Shown here: positions 16,023 through 25,147 of the stretch, in pieces
Layout of the letters: each line of letters starts with the position of its first letter
How positions within the stretch are numbered: the stretch's first letter is position 1
NCBI RefSeq assembly: GCF_017471675.1
Contig: NZ_JAFUSK010000014.1
Location: 1 to 64,000, forward strand
DNA: 64,000 nt
Direction: 5' to 3'
DNA from: Pseudobutyrivibrio sp.
GTDB taxonomy: Bacteria > Bacillota > Clostridia > Lachnospirales > Lachnospiraceae
The notes under the pieces: generated by a model
Seen by the model: only the letters and a program-made list of their open reading frames with translations
Databases searched by the model: none
What the model was told of the DNA's origin: nothing
Program-made: the position numbers and the translations under genes

Positions 16023-16279
16023 CAAAAACAGGTTGAAAATATCTCCTATTTTAGAATAATAAAGGCATATAGTTTGAGATTGAAACCTAAGAATGGGACA
16101 TATGAGCCTGGTGTAAAATTTGAGGATATAACGAAATTGTACTTTTTAATATGCTTAAAATATATTTTGCAAGGATCAAAGCAGTGGGGGAGTTTGCAGA
16201 TAAATTTGAAGAATTAGTTGGTAAATATGATGTAGTTGACGTTTCTACAATGGGGTTTTCGAAAGATTGGGTCGATTAA
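16023..16279 (+). pseudogene. Abi_2 family relic, middle deleted and frameshifted
   Basis: The frame from 16023 reads YFRIIKAYSLRLKPKNGTYE, then GVKFEDITKLYFL, matching the N-terminal 'YYRL.AY...F....G.tFe.I..LY' region of Abi_2 (AbiD/AbiF) proteins. After a frame change near 16145-16165 it reads FARIKAVGEFADKFEELVGK and ends DVSTMGFSKDWVD, the Abi_2 C-terminus ('mGFp.nW'). About 150 residues between these ends are missing. It is non-functional and immediately precedes the ATPase-nuclease gene. Confidence 0.75.
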
Positions 16280-16310
16280 ATGAATTTAGGGAAGGAAAAG
16301 TATTAATGTT

Positions 16311-18464
16311 ATGGAGAAAATAATACTTGATAAAGACATAGTGAAAGCGCTTTGCAATAATGATGTTGAAGTTATGGCACATAATAAAATGTTTGGATTA
16401 CAGCAACAGTCAGCTAAGGTATTTATTCGAAATATGATTGCAAATGATATACCTCTTAGAGTATTAGTATCTGGTTTTAGGGGGACTGGCAAATCGTGTT
16501 TTGTAAATTATGTTTTTGACAAAGAATTAAGTAAAAACCGGAAAAAGCGTAAAGCCGAAGAAGACTCTATTGAAAAATTAGTAGTGGTTAGATTTAATAC
16601 TGCAAAATATACGGAATATAAATACTTTTTAAGAAAGATTATTCGAGAACTTTATCTAGCTACAAAGGATGCGGGGTATTTAGAAAATAACAATGCATCA
16701 CTTGAAAGATTATATTTATCAACATTTTATGATGTAAAAGAAGTATCAGAAGAAATTCTATCAAACACACGAACAGATGCCTTGGAAAAATATTTAGAAA
16801 AATCTAATGAAGGACAGTTCAAACTTGAGGATTTTGTTGATATTGCTTTTATAATAGGATTTGTTAGAGATTTTCACCTTAGACTTGTGGCATTATTCCT
16901 TATAATCATTTCTAAATTTACGTTAAAGGTTCAGGCAGGTAGAAATCTTAGGCAATCACTTGAAGCGAAAAAACAAAATAGTTTATCACTAAAAAAAGAA
17001 ACTTTATATGATGATGAAATAGCAGAGTACCTTTTGTTTGATGAGCTTGAAAAATTAAAAAAACAAAAGGTAAAAGTAGTTTTTTTAATTGATGAGTTGG
17101 ATAAATTGGATGAAGAAACATCAGCAAAGATTGTTAAGGATATAAAACCATTAATCCTTAATGAAAATAGTAATAGTATCCTTGTGGCTGGGGTGAATTT
17201 TGAAAAGCAAATCTTACTTGAAGACTCTCATATGGATGAATATGGTTCTTCGCTTTTTAATTACAGAATATATATGCGTTTTGCACAGCCCCATGAAATG
17301 CTTGAAATAACAAAGGCTATGGTCTGTAACAAAGATAATAAGACGGCATTAGAATATATGAAGTCTCAGGTTATAGAGGCTAGAGGAGTTAAGAGAGCAC
17401 TAATAAATAATATACTTGCAGATGCATCTTTTATTGATGATGAGTTAGCTATTCAAGTAGATGATATTAGCGAGGATAATATCGAGCAATTTGAAATATA
17501 TGATTCTCAGATGTTAGATTACTTTTATAAAGAATTTCGTAATATTAATGATATTATTATGGACGTTCTTTTCCAATATTGCTTTTGGGTATTTAGATAC
17601 TATGAGCAAAATGGAGTAAGCAATGTAGAATATGATGAAAGCGCCATAGTTACTCTAATACCTAAATCAGATAAGGATCTTGTAGAAAAATTATTAGATA
17701 CTGATAAAAGGCTTAAAATAATAAAACGTATAGTACGGAAAAAGATAGAATACCAAAACAGAAAATTATCAAATTATGATAGCGAAGGAGATGAAAAAAT
17801 TACTGAAGAGTTTAATCGGTTAGGTAAATCTTCTTCATTGTCATTGGATAAATCAGCGGATGATTTTAAGGATTTTGAGGATACATACTGGCTTGTGGCA
17901 TCTTTTGCAATTGAACTTGGTCTAAGTGTGGATGAATTGACAACACTATTAATACAGAGATTCTATAAAACAGGAGAGTTAAACACATTTGATAAAAATG
18001 AGGGATTTTTATATTTTTACAATACTTATCTCAACGATAAAAAAATTTATGCATTAGTTGAGCAATTAGTACGCTTGTGGTACGAGCAAATATTAAATAA
18101 CAAAGTTTATTGTAATTTCCCAATAGGTGGTGTCGGTAATTGGCGTGCAGATATTTTTGATGCGGACAATCAGATAATAATCGAAATCAAGTATTACAAG
18201 TCAATTGGATATATTAGCAATAGTCTTGTAAGAACAAAAGAAAGAATATTAGGAGGTATACAGACAAAGCAAACTACAAATTCTAAAAGAAAGGTTGCAA
18301 TCATTGTGTTATCGCCAGAAAAGATAGATAATCGTATAAAAGACCATAATCTTGAAGAAGATGAGATTGAAAACTGTATGATAAAAACATTCCTAGTATG
18401 CACAAGAAATTACAAAATGTTTCACTCAATGATGCAGGAATTAGAGAATTACTTAAAGGAATAA
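16311..18464 (+). CDS. P-loop ATPase (KAP-like) with C-terminal PD-(D/E)XK-like nuclease domain
   Basis: The product is 717 aa. The Walker A motif is GFRGTGKS (55-62) and Walker B is VVFLIDELDKLD (256-267). A hydrophobic stretch at about 175-205 (IAFIIGF...LRLVALFLIIISKF) lies between the Walker motifs, as in KAP NTPases whose P-loop domain holds membrane helices. The C-terminal 130 residues contain WRADIFDADNQIIIEIKYYK, with D614, E625 and K627 in a D-x10-E-x-K arrangement typical of PD-(D/E)XK nucleases. An ATP-gated, membrane-linked nuclease is the simplest reading, and phage defence is likely from the island context (inference). It is monocistronic, with a terminator at 18516. No exact family was recognised. 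Confidence 0.7.
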   Translation: MEKIILDKDIVKALCNNDVEVMAHNKMFGLQQQSAKVFIRNMIANDIPLRVLVSGFRGTGKSCFVNYVFDKELSKNRKKRKAEEDSIEKLVVVRFNTAKYTEYKYFLRKIIRELYLATKDAGYLENNNASLERLYLSTFYDVKEVSEEILSNTRTDALEKYLEKSNEGQFKLEDFVDIAFIIGFVRDFHLRLVALFLIIISKFTLKVQAGRNLRQSLEAKKQNSLSLKKETLYDDEIAEYLLFDELEKLKKQKVKVVFLIDELDKLDEETSAKIVKDIKPLILNENSNSILVAGVNFEKQILLEDSHMDEYGSSLFNYRIYMRFAQPHEMLEITKAMVCNKDNKTALEYMKSQVIEARGVKRALINNILADASFIDDELAIQVDDISEDNIEQFEIYDSQMLDYFYKEFRNINDIIMDVLFQYCFWVFRYYEQNGVSNVEYDESAIVTLIPKSDKDLVEKLLDTDKRLKIIKRIVRKKIEYQNRKLSNYDSEGDEKITEEFNRLGKSSSLSLDKSADDFKDFEDTYWLVASFAIELGLSVDELTTLLIQRFYKTGELNTFDKNEGFLYFYNTYLNDKKIYALVEQLVRLWYEQILNNKVYCNFPIGGVGNWRADIFDADNQIIIEIKYYKSIGYISNSLVRTKERILGGIQTKQTTNSKRKVAIIVLSPEKIDNRIKDHNLEEDEIENCMIKTFLVCTRNYKMFHSMMQELENYLKE

Positions 18465-18509
18465 AGATAAAGAAATATAAAAAATAACCACTACAAACAA
18501 ATACTATGT

Positions 18510-18556
18510 TATAATACAGTATTGAGTAATTTGTTTTTTACTCAATACTGTTTTTG
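18510..18556 (+). terminator. Terminator with embedded extended -10 promoter
   Basis: ACAGTATTGAGTAA (18516-18529) pairs perfectly with TTACTCAATACTGT (18538-18551), followed by a T-run, and ends the ATPase-nuclease transcript. TGTTATAAT (-10 at 18510-18515) abuts the 5' arm. A start near 18522 would omit the outer part of the arm and could serve the glycan operon. Confidence 0.75.
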
Positions 18557-18599
18557 GTTTACGCCAAATCTAAAAAATAAATTTTTAGGATGAACATTT

Positions 18600-19547
18600 A
18601 TGGATAAAATAGCGGTATTAATACCATGCTTCAACGAAGCGGTAACAATAGAAAAGGTGGTAAAAGACTTCAAGGCAGTTTTACCAGAAGCCACCATTTA
18701 TGTATACGATAACAATTCCACAGATGGCACAGATGAAATTGCCAAGAGGGCTGGTGCCATTGTTCGTTACGAACGTCAACAAGGCAAAGGAAATGTTATT
18801 AGACGCATGTTCTCAGAAATAGATGCCCAGTGTTATTTGATGGTAGATGGAGATGATACATATCCAGCTGATGCAGCTCGTGAAATGGTTGATAAGATTT
18901 TTGATGACCATGCAGATATGATTGTTGGCGACAGACTTTCTTCCACATATTTTGAAGAAAATAAAAGACCTTTCCACAACTTTGGCAATTCAATAGTTCG
19001 CTGGAGTATCAACAAGCTGTTTAAAAATGATATAAAGGATATAATGACAGGCTACAGAGCCTTCTCATATCGTTTTGTTAAGACATTCCCAATCCTTTCC
19101 AAAGGATTTGAAATCGAAACAGAAATGAGCATTCACGCCGTTGATAAAAATATGTTTGTTGAGAATGTTGTTATTGAATACAGGGACAGACCAGAAGGCA
19201 GCGAATCAAAGCTTAACACATACGGCGATGGAATGAAGGTTTTAGGTACAATCTTACGCTTGTTCAGATTTTATCGACCTAATATTTTCTTTGGAACCAC
19301 AGCGGTAGTTTTGGCATTGCTTTCAGTTATTTTCTTTATACCGGTGTTAATCACTTATGCTGAAACAGGTTTGGTACCACAGTTTCCTACACTTATAGTG
19401 TGTGGATTTGTTATGATTGCGGCCATCCAGTCCTTTTTCGCAGGTGTTGTTCTTAAGACAATCTACCAGAAGAACAGGCAGGACTTTGAAATGGATTTGT
19501 ACCGAGTGACAGACGATTTTAAAAGAAAACTTTCTAAAAACGAATAA
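18600..19547 (+). CDS. GT2 glycosyltransferase, dolichol-phosphate-sugar synthase-like, membrane-anchored
   Basis: This 315-aa protein has a GT-A domain in residues 1-225, with VLIPCFNEAVTIEKVV, the nucleotide-binding YDNNSTDGT, and MVDGDDTYPAD in place of the DxD metal site. Two transmembrane helices follow (about 236-262 and 268-292). This layout is that of DPM1/GtrB-like enzymes that load a sugar onto undecaprenyl phosphate. It is the first gene of the glycan operon, with the dehydratase 13 bp behind it. Substrate sugar unknown. Confidence 0.85.
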   Translation: MDKIAVLIPCFNEAVTIEKVVKDFKAVLPEATIYVYDNNSTDGTDEIAKRAGAIVRYERQQGKGNVIRRMFSEIDAQCYLMVDGDDTYPADAAREMVDKIFDDHADMIVGDRLSSTYFEENKRPFHNFGNSIVRWSINKLFKNDIKDIMTGYRAFSYRFVKTFPILSKGFEIETEMSIHAVDKNMFVENVVIEYRDRPEGSESKLNTYGDGMKVLGTILRLFRFYRPNIFFGTTAVVLALLSVIFFIPVLITYAETGLVPQFPTLIVCGFVMIAAIQSFFAGVVLKTIYQKNRQDFEMDLYRVTDDFKRKLSKNE

Positions 19548-19560
19548 AGGAATTAGTTAA

Positions 19561-21513
19561 ATGGAACTTATAAACAAAATGAAACACTGGCAAAAGGTAG
19601 CTTATGTTCTCGCAGCTTACGACTTTATTACTGTAGCCCTTTCATATTTCTTGGCTTTGTGGCTTAGATTTGACTGTCAGTTTTCTCACATTGAGGAACC
19701 ATATTTAGATAAATACTATTTAATAATCATCCCATACACAGTTTTTGTGCTACTTGTGTATTATTTCTTGGGATTATACAGAAGTATCTGGCGTTTTGCC
19801 AGCTTTTACGAGCTTAAAAAGCTTGTTATAGCAACAGTAATCACATTTTTAGCTAACGGGGTGGTGGTTACAGCACTTGTTTACCGAATGCCTATATCTT
19901 ACTATGTCTTTGGTATAGCATTTCAGTTTTTCTTTGCAGTTAGCATCAGATTTTCATACCGATTCATCCTGTTGCTTCGTGAGAATCGTGAGAATTCAGG
20001 AACTGAAAATAACGTCCTTTTAATTGGCGCTGGCGCAGCTGGTCGTATGATTCTTCGTGATGTTAATTTTGTTAACGGTCGCGGAAACACTGGCACAAAA
20101 GTTGTATGTATCATTGATGATAATCCTAACAAATGGGGTCGCTACATCGATGGTGTAGAAGTTATCGGCGGCAGAGATAAGATACTTGCTGCCGTTGAAA
20201 AATACGAAATAAAAGAAATCTATATCGCAATTGCAAATATCACGCCTAGCGATAAACGCAACCTCATCAACATCTGCAAGGAAACAGATTGCAAGATTAA
20301 GCAGTTGCCTAACATGTATGCGGAAAAGGCAGGAGTTATTAGTGCGGGCAATCTTCAGAATATCACTATTGAGGATGTACTTGGCCGTGACCCAATCAGC
20401 CTTCATCAGGAGGATGTTGCTGCGCAGCTCAGAGACAAAGTTGTTCTTGTAACAGGTGGTGGTGGTTCTATCGGTTCGGAGCTTTGCAGACAGATTGCAA
20501 AATATGATCCAAAGCAACTTATTATTTTTGATGTATATGAAAATAATGCTTACGATATTCAGCTAGAACTTAAACGTAAATATCCAAATCTTGATTTGGT
20601 AACTCTTATTGGTTCGGTGCGTGATGCTAGAAGAATTAACTCTGTGTTTGAAACCTATAGACCAAACATCTGCTATCATGCAGCAGCACACAAGCATGTG
20701 CCTCTTATGGAGGACAGCCCATGCGAGGCTATCAAAAACAATGCAGTTGGTACATATAAAACAGCTTATGCTGCTATGAAATACGGCTGTGATCGTTTTG
20801 TACTTATCAGTACAGATAAGGCTGTTAACCCTACAAATGTTATGGGCGCTACAAAGCGTATTTGTGAAATGATTATCCAGACATTTGACAACATGGTTCG
20901 TAACAATCAGGAGGATAAGCTCCCTGTGCTTATTACACATCAGCTTGATATTGACATGGAAGATGCCGATAAGGTCCCTGCAGGTAGCGGTCACACAGAA
21001 TACGTTGCTGTACGTTTTGGTAACGTACTTGGTTCTAACGGTTCGGTAGTACCTCTGTTCAAAAAACAGATTGCAGAAGGCGGACCTGTTACACTTACAC
21101 ATAAGGACATTATTCGTTATTTCATGACCATTCCAGAGGCTGTCAGCCTTGTGCTTAAGGCAGGCGCTAATGCCAGTGGCGGTGAGATATTTGTATTAGA
21201 CATGGGTGAGCCAGTTAAGATTCTTGATTTGGCTCGCAATATGATTGAGCTTGCTGGACTTCGCCCTGACATAGATATTGAAATCGAATATATCGGCCTT
21301 CGTCCAGGTGAAAAGCTATACGAAGAAAAGCTTATGAGTGAGGAAGGCTTGAAGGAGACAGAAAACCATCTTATTCATGTAGCCGAGCCTATTAAGTTTG
21401 ATTCGACAGAGTTTATTAACAATCTTAAGGAGCTCATGTCGTTAGCATATTCAAATGAGGCACCAGAAGTGGTTCAGAAAATCCGGGAAACAGTGCCTAC
21501 ATTTAAAGGTTAG
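19561..21513 (+). CDS. Membrane UDP-sugar 4,6-dehydratase, PglF/CapD/FlaA1-like
   Basis: This 650-aa protein has four N-terminal membrane helices (within residues 14-135), a regulatory Rossmann domain (LLIGAGAAGRMILRDV) and the catalytic SDR domain starting VTGGGGSIGSELCRQI near 297. The LISTDKAVNPTNVMGATKR segment holds the active-site region of PglF-type retaining UDP-GlcNAc 4,6-dehydratases, which use Met/Lys in place of the usual Tyr/Lys pair. It would make the UDP-4-keto-6-deoxy sugar that the next gene's aminotransferase uses. Full length and intact. Confidence 0.9.
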   Translation: MELINKMKHWQKVAYVLAAYDFITVALSYFLALWLRFDCQFSHIEEPYLDKYYLIIIPYTVFVLLVYYFLGLYRSIWRFASFYELKKLVIATVITFLANGVVVTALVYRMPISYYVFGIAFQFFFAVSIRFSYRFILLLRENRENSGTENNVLLIGAGAAGRMILRDVNFVNGRGNTGTKVVCIIDDNPNKWGRYIDGVEVIGGRDKILAAVEKYEIKEIYIAIANITPSDKRNLINICKETDCKIKQLPNMYAEKAGVISAGNLQNITIEDVLGRDPISLHQEDVAAQLRDKVVLVTGGGGSIGSELCRQIAKYDPKQLIIFDVYENNAYDIQLELKRKYPNLDLVTLIGSVRDARRINSVFETYRPNICYHAAAHKHVPLMEDSPCEAIKNNAVGTYKTAYAAMKYGCDRFVLISTDKAVNPTNVMGATKRICEMIIQTFDNMVRNNQEDKLPVLITHQLDIDMEDADKVPAGSGHTEYVAVRFGNVLGSNGSVVPLFKKQIAEGGPVTLTHKDIIRYFMTIPEAVSLVLKAGANASGGEIFVLDMGEPVKILDLARNMIELAGLRPDIDIEIEYIGLRPGEKLYEEKLMSEEGLKETENHLIHVAEPIKFDSTEFINNLKELMSLAYSNEAPEVVQKIRETVPTFKG

Positions 21514-21528
21514 AAAGGGGTATAGGAA

Positions 21529-22767
21529 ATGTCTTTACCTAAGAGAAACATACCATTTAGCCCACCAGATATTAGTGAGTTAGAAATTCAGGAAGTGTGC
21601 GATGCACTTCGTTCGGGATGGATTACAACAGGTCCTAGAACAAAAGAATTAGAAAAAAGATTGGCCGAATACTGTGGCACATCAAAGGTGGTTTGCCTTA
21701 ATTCAGCTACCGCCGCAGAAGAACTTAATTTTAGAATTTGTGGAATTGGCGAAGGCGATGAAGTTATTGTGCCAGCCTACACATACACTGCATCAGCATC
21801 AGCAGCTATCCACTGCGGTGCTAAAGTTGTTTTTGTTGATAGCCAGAAGGACTCAACAGAGATGGATTACGATAAAGTTGCAGAAGCTATCACACCTAAA
21901 ACAAAGGCGGTTGTTGCCGTGGATTTAGGCGGAATTATGGTAGATTATGACAAGCTATTTGCAGCTGTTGAATCTAAAAAGGATTTGTTTGTACCTGGTG
22001 GTAACACTGAATTAGGCCAGCGCATTCAAAAGGCCATTGGACGTGTGTTAGTTTTTGCTGATGACGCTCATGCACTTGGTGCTTCTAGAAAGGGTGTTAT
22101 GGCAGGTGCCATTGCAGACTTTACAGATTTTTCATTCCATGCAGTTAAGAACTTTACTACAGCAGAAGGTGGTGCTTCGACATGGAAGGATATTCCTGGT
22201 GTAGATAATGATGAAATCTATCATCGGTATCAGCTCTACAGTTTACATGGACAGAGCAAGGATGCTTTAGCTAAGACTCAGGTAGGTGCTTGGGAATACG
22301 ATATTATTGGCCCTTGGTACAAGTGCAACATGACAGACATTATGGCTGCCATCGGTTTGCGTCAGCTTGACAGATATCAGGGCATGCTTGATAGAAGAAA
22401 AGAAATGATTGCTAGATATGATGCTATGTGTGATGAATTAGGTGTTATGCATCTTCATCATTACACAGATGAATGCACATCATCTGGTCATTTGTATTTA
22501 GTTAGAATTCCAGGCATCAGTGATGCTACAAGGCGTGAAATTATAATTAAGCTTGCTGAACAGGGAGTTAACACAAACGTACATTACAAGCCACTTCCAA
22601 TGATGACAGCCTATAAGGCATTAGGTTGGGATATAAAAGATTTCCCTAATGCATACGCATATTACGAGAATCTTATCACATTGCCACTTCATACACTTCT
22701 TTCTGATGAAGATTTGGATTACATTATTCAGATATTCAAAGAAACAGTAAGCCAGTATATCAAATAG
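21529..22767 (+). CDS. DegT/DnrJ/EryC1/StrS sugar aminotransferase (PglE-like)
   Basis: This 412-aa PLP enzyme has FSPPDISELEIQEVCDALRS at the N-terminus. The substrate and PLP site includes FADDAHALGA and the Schiff-base lysine in FHAVKNFTTAEGG. It has an extra loop of about 20 residues (KKDLFVPGGNTELGQRI, near 145-165) before the DDAHA motif, absent from standard PglE. It sits between the 4,6-dehydratase and the phosphoglycosyl transferase, so it should transaminate UDP-4-keto-6-deoxy-GlcNAc, giving the 4-amino precursor of a bacillosamine-type sugar. GGGG lies near the ATG. Confidence 0.9.
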   Translation: MSLPKRNIPFSPPDISELEIQEVCDALRSGWITTGPRTKELEKRLAEYCGTSKVVCLNSATAAEELNFRICGIGEGDEVIVPAYTYTASASAAIHCGAKVVFVDSQKDSTEMDYDKVAEAITPKTKAVVAVDLGGIMVDYDKLFAAVESKKDLFVPGGNTELGQRIQKAIGRVLVFADDAHALGASRKGVMAGAIADFTDFSFHAVKNFTTAEGGASTWKDIPGVDNDEIYHRYQLYSLHGQSKDALAKTQVGAWEYDIIGPWYKCNMTDIMAAIGLRQLDRYQGMLDRRKEMIARYDAMCDELGVMHLHHYTDECTSSGHLYLVRIPGISDATRREIIIKLAEQGVNTNVHYKPLPMMTAYKALGWDIKDFPNAYAYYENLITLPLHTLLSDEDLDYIIQIFKETVSQYIK

Positions 22768-22780
22768 AAAGGTGTATTTG

Positions 22781-23476
22781 ATGAGACTTAGAAAATGGGA
22801 AGACATTCCTGAATTTATGCGTTGTGACGAGGTAAAGCTTTACTATGAAGCTTTGACTCACAAAAGGGTTCAGCTTTTTTGCAAAAGACTTTTTGATATC
22901 GTAATTGCGATAATCCTGCTAGTCATTCTTGCGATTCCGATGCTTATAATCGCTATTATGATTAAGCTTGATAGCAAAGGACCAGTATTTTACAGACAAG
23001 AAAGAGTTACCACCTACGGAAGACATTTCAGGATTCACAAGTTCCGTACCATGGTAAAAGATGCTGATAAAATCGGAACAGCAGTTACTGTTGGTGGGGA
23101 TGCCAGAATTACAAAGGTTGGTAGCAAGCTTCGCAATCTTAGATTAGATGAAATGCCACAGCTGATAGATGTTTTGATTGGTGATATGAGTTTTGTTGGA
23201 ACACGTCCAGAGGCAGTAAAATATGTGGATGCATATACCAAAGAAATGAATGCAACACTTCTTCTTCCTGCAGGAATCACATCTGAAGCAAGCATTCGTT
23301 ACAAGGACGAGGCTAAGCTTTTGGATGAAGCAGATGATGTGGATAAGGTTTACATCGAAGAAATCCTGCCAGCAAAAATGAAGTACAATTTAGATAGTAT
23401 TAAGTTTTTTAGTTTTGGAGGCGATATTGTCACCATGTTCAGAACAGTGGCGGCAGTCCTAGGAAAAGAATATTAA
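22781..23476 (+). CDS. Undecaprenyl-phosphate phosphoglycosyl transferase (PglC/WcaJ-type)
   Basis: This 231-aa monotopic bacterial sugar transferase has the re-entrant hydrophobic helix KRLFDIVIAIILLVILAIPM (residues 34-62), then DSKGPVFYRQERVTTYGR and KFRTMVKDAD. The downstream LRLDEMPQLIDVLIGDMSFV and GTRPEAVKYV are family motifs; E in LDEMPQ belongs to the catalytic Asp-Glu context. It would start glycan assembly by moving a phospho-sugar to undecaprenyl phosphate. The ATG at 22781 has AAAGG eight bases before it; an in-frame GTG at 22772 overlaps that site and is less likely. Confidence 0.9.
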   Translation: MRLRKWEDIPEFMRCDEVKLYYEALTHKRVQLFCKRLFDIVIAIILLVILAIPMLIIAIMIKLDSKGPVFYRQERVTTYGRHFRIHKFRTMVKDADKIGTAVTVGGDARITKVGSKLRNLRLDEMPQLIDVLIGDMSFVGTRPEAVKYVDAYTKEMNATLLLPAGITSEASIRYKDEAKLLDEADDVDKVYIEEILPAKMKYNLDSIKFFSFGGDIVTMFRTVAAVLGKEY

Positions 23477-23494
23477 TTGAATGAGGAATAGCAC

Positions 23495-25144
23495 ATGTCA
23501 AACTTGAAAAAAGAATTCCAGGAGAATAAACTTTACGGACTATTTTTAATCATGCTAGGAGCATGTGCTGTTTGTCAGCTTATACTTACTTTTTATTTCA
23601 CAGCATTTCAAGGTCAGGAGCACATGGGAATAGATGCATCCTGGGAATATCTTAAAGGAATAGTAGCCGCCAAAGAAGGAAGCTTGTATCCTGCATCTGT
23701 TATGCATGGTACCACTCATCCTGAATTTGAAAGAATAATTTTGGTGCTACCATTCTATAAGCTATTCGACAATATATTTTTAGCCTATAGCTTATCAAAT
23801 CTTATATTTACATTGATTTCAATTCTACTGATTTTCAAAATCTCAGAGAATTTTAAATTTAATACATCAGTAAAGCTATTGATGACAAATCTGTTCCTTT
23901 GCCCATATCTCGCTAACGGTTACAAAGTGGCTAATGAATTGGGATACCACGAATCGGTCAATGGCTTTGCAGCTTATTATAATGTGTTGATAATAGCATT
24001 CTTTTTGATATTGCTATATTTCACGGGAGATGAATACAAGAAAAAAATATCATGTCTTGGTATAACAACATTCCTCGTAATTGTGTATGTGGCTATGTGT
24101 AAGGGGATGGGAATTTTCATCTGGGTTGGCTTGCCTATCATACTATTCTTACTTATTCAGATGTTTGTAAAAAATGATATCAAGATATTTACACAAACAA
24201 AATCTATTTATCTAATTTTGTTTGTAGCGGCAATGTTTATTGGTAGGCTTATCGGTGGTATTCTTGGATTTGAATATTTAGATTCAGATTCAATGTGGGT
24301 AAATGCAGGAGAGTTCATGAAGAATTTGGGCAATCTGCTACTTGGATTTCCTCTTATGTTAGGTGGAATTCCTGACGCTGGAATTACCAGAAATCCTGCT
24401 TCTTTATTTGGATTCGTTTATTGCTTTGGAATAGTAATTTCATTTGTTTTGTATTTAGCTGTTATTTACTGGTTGGTTATGACTGTAAAAAAAGCAAAAT
24501 CATCTGAGGCTATGGATGAAAATATACTATTCCTATTGGTGGTTTTCTTCACAGCAATTTTTATGTTTGCCTTTTTAGCACCATACATTATTGGGGATTC
24601 ATTCAGTGTTCGTTATTTAATCATAGCAACACTATCAGGCTTTTTTATGATTGGATTGTTTATTCAGTCACTTGATGAAAAGCTTCTGTTTAGGAAGTTT
24701 GGAGTAGTGGCACTGTTTATTTCTATAGCATGTATGGATCTATATTCAGATTATTTTTTAGCAATATCTGATAACAGTGCATGGCATGTTAATGAGTTAT
24801 TATCTACAGTAGAAAAGACAGATGCTGGCTTGGTTTATTTTTGGGATAACGGTAAGACCCTAGTTCAGCCAGAACGTGTAATCAGGGTTATAGATGATAG
24901 TAGGGTTTACAAGTGTGTATCAAATGGTGACACTCTAGAAAACTTTGGTGATTATAAATATTATGATGATAGTACACAGTACGAAGGTGCTACTGTGATG
25001 GTAGTTCTTCAGGATGATATTGCGGCTCCAAAATCTGTTATGCAGCAATATGAACTTATAAATACCATTGGAGACTATGGCATTTATTATTGCGAATATA
25101 ACCCAGTTGACTTTAAGAACATGGTTTCAAATTGGAAGGAATAA
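23495..25144 (+). CDS. Polytopic membrane protein of glycan locus (polymerase or GT-C-like)
   Basis: This 549-aa protein has about 11-12 hydrophobic helices between residues 15 and 420 and a 120-residue extracytoplasmic C-terminus. An early loop (HMGIDASWEYLKGIVAAKEG) with acidic residues after helix 1 is the place where GT-C glycosyltransferases keep their catalytic Asp. No exact family was recognised. Position between the initiating transferase and a GtrII-like gene (3 bp gap) suggests transfer of a lipid-linked sugar or glycan polymerisation outside the membrane (inference). Confidence 0.6.
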   Translation: MSNLKKEFQENKLYGLFLIMLGACAVCQLILTFYFTAFQGQEHMGIDASWEYLKGIVAAKEGSLYPASVMHGTTHPEFERIILVLPFYKLFDNIFLAYSLSNLIFTLISILLIFKISENFKFNTSVKLLMTNLFLCPYLANGYKVANELGYHESVNGFAAYYNVLIIAFFLILLYFTGDEYKKKISCLGITTFLVIVYVAMCKGMGIFIWVGLPIILFLLIQMFVKNDIKIFTQTKSIYLILFVAAMFIGRLIGGILGFEYLDSDSMWVNAGEFMKNLGNLLLGFPLMLGGIPDAGITRNPASLFGFVYCFGIVISFVLYLAVIYWLVMTVKKAKSSEAMDENILFLLVVFFTAIFMFAFLAPYIIGDSFSVRYLIIATLSGFFMIGLFIQSLDEKLLFRKFGVVALFISIACMDLYSDYFLAISDNSAWHVNELLSTVEKTDAGLVYFWDNGKTLVQPERVIRVIDDSRVYKCVSNGDTLENFGDYKYYDDSTQYEGATVMVVLQDDIAAPKSVMQQYELINTIGDYGIYYCEYNPVDFKNMVSNWKE

Positions 25145-25147
25145 AAC

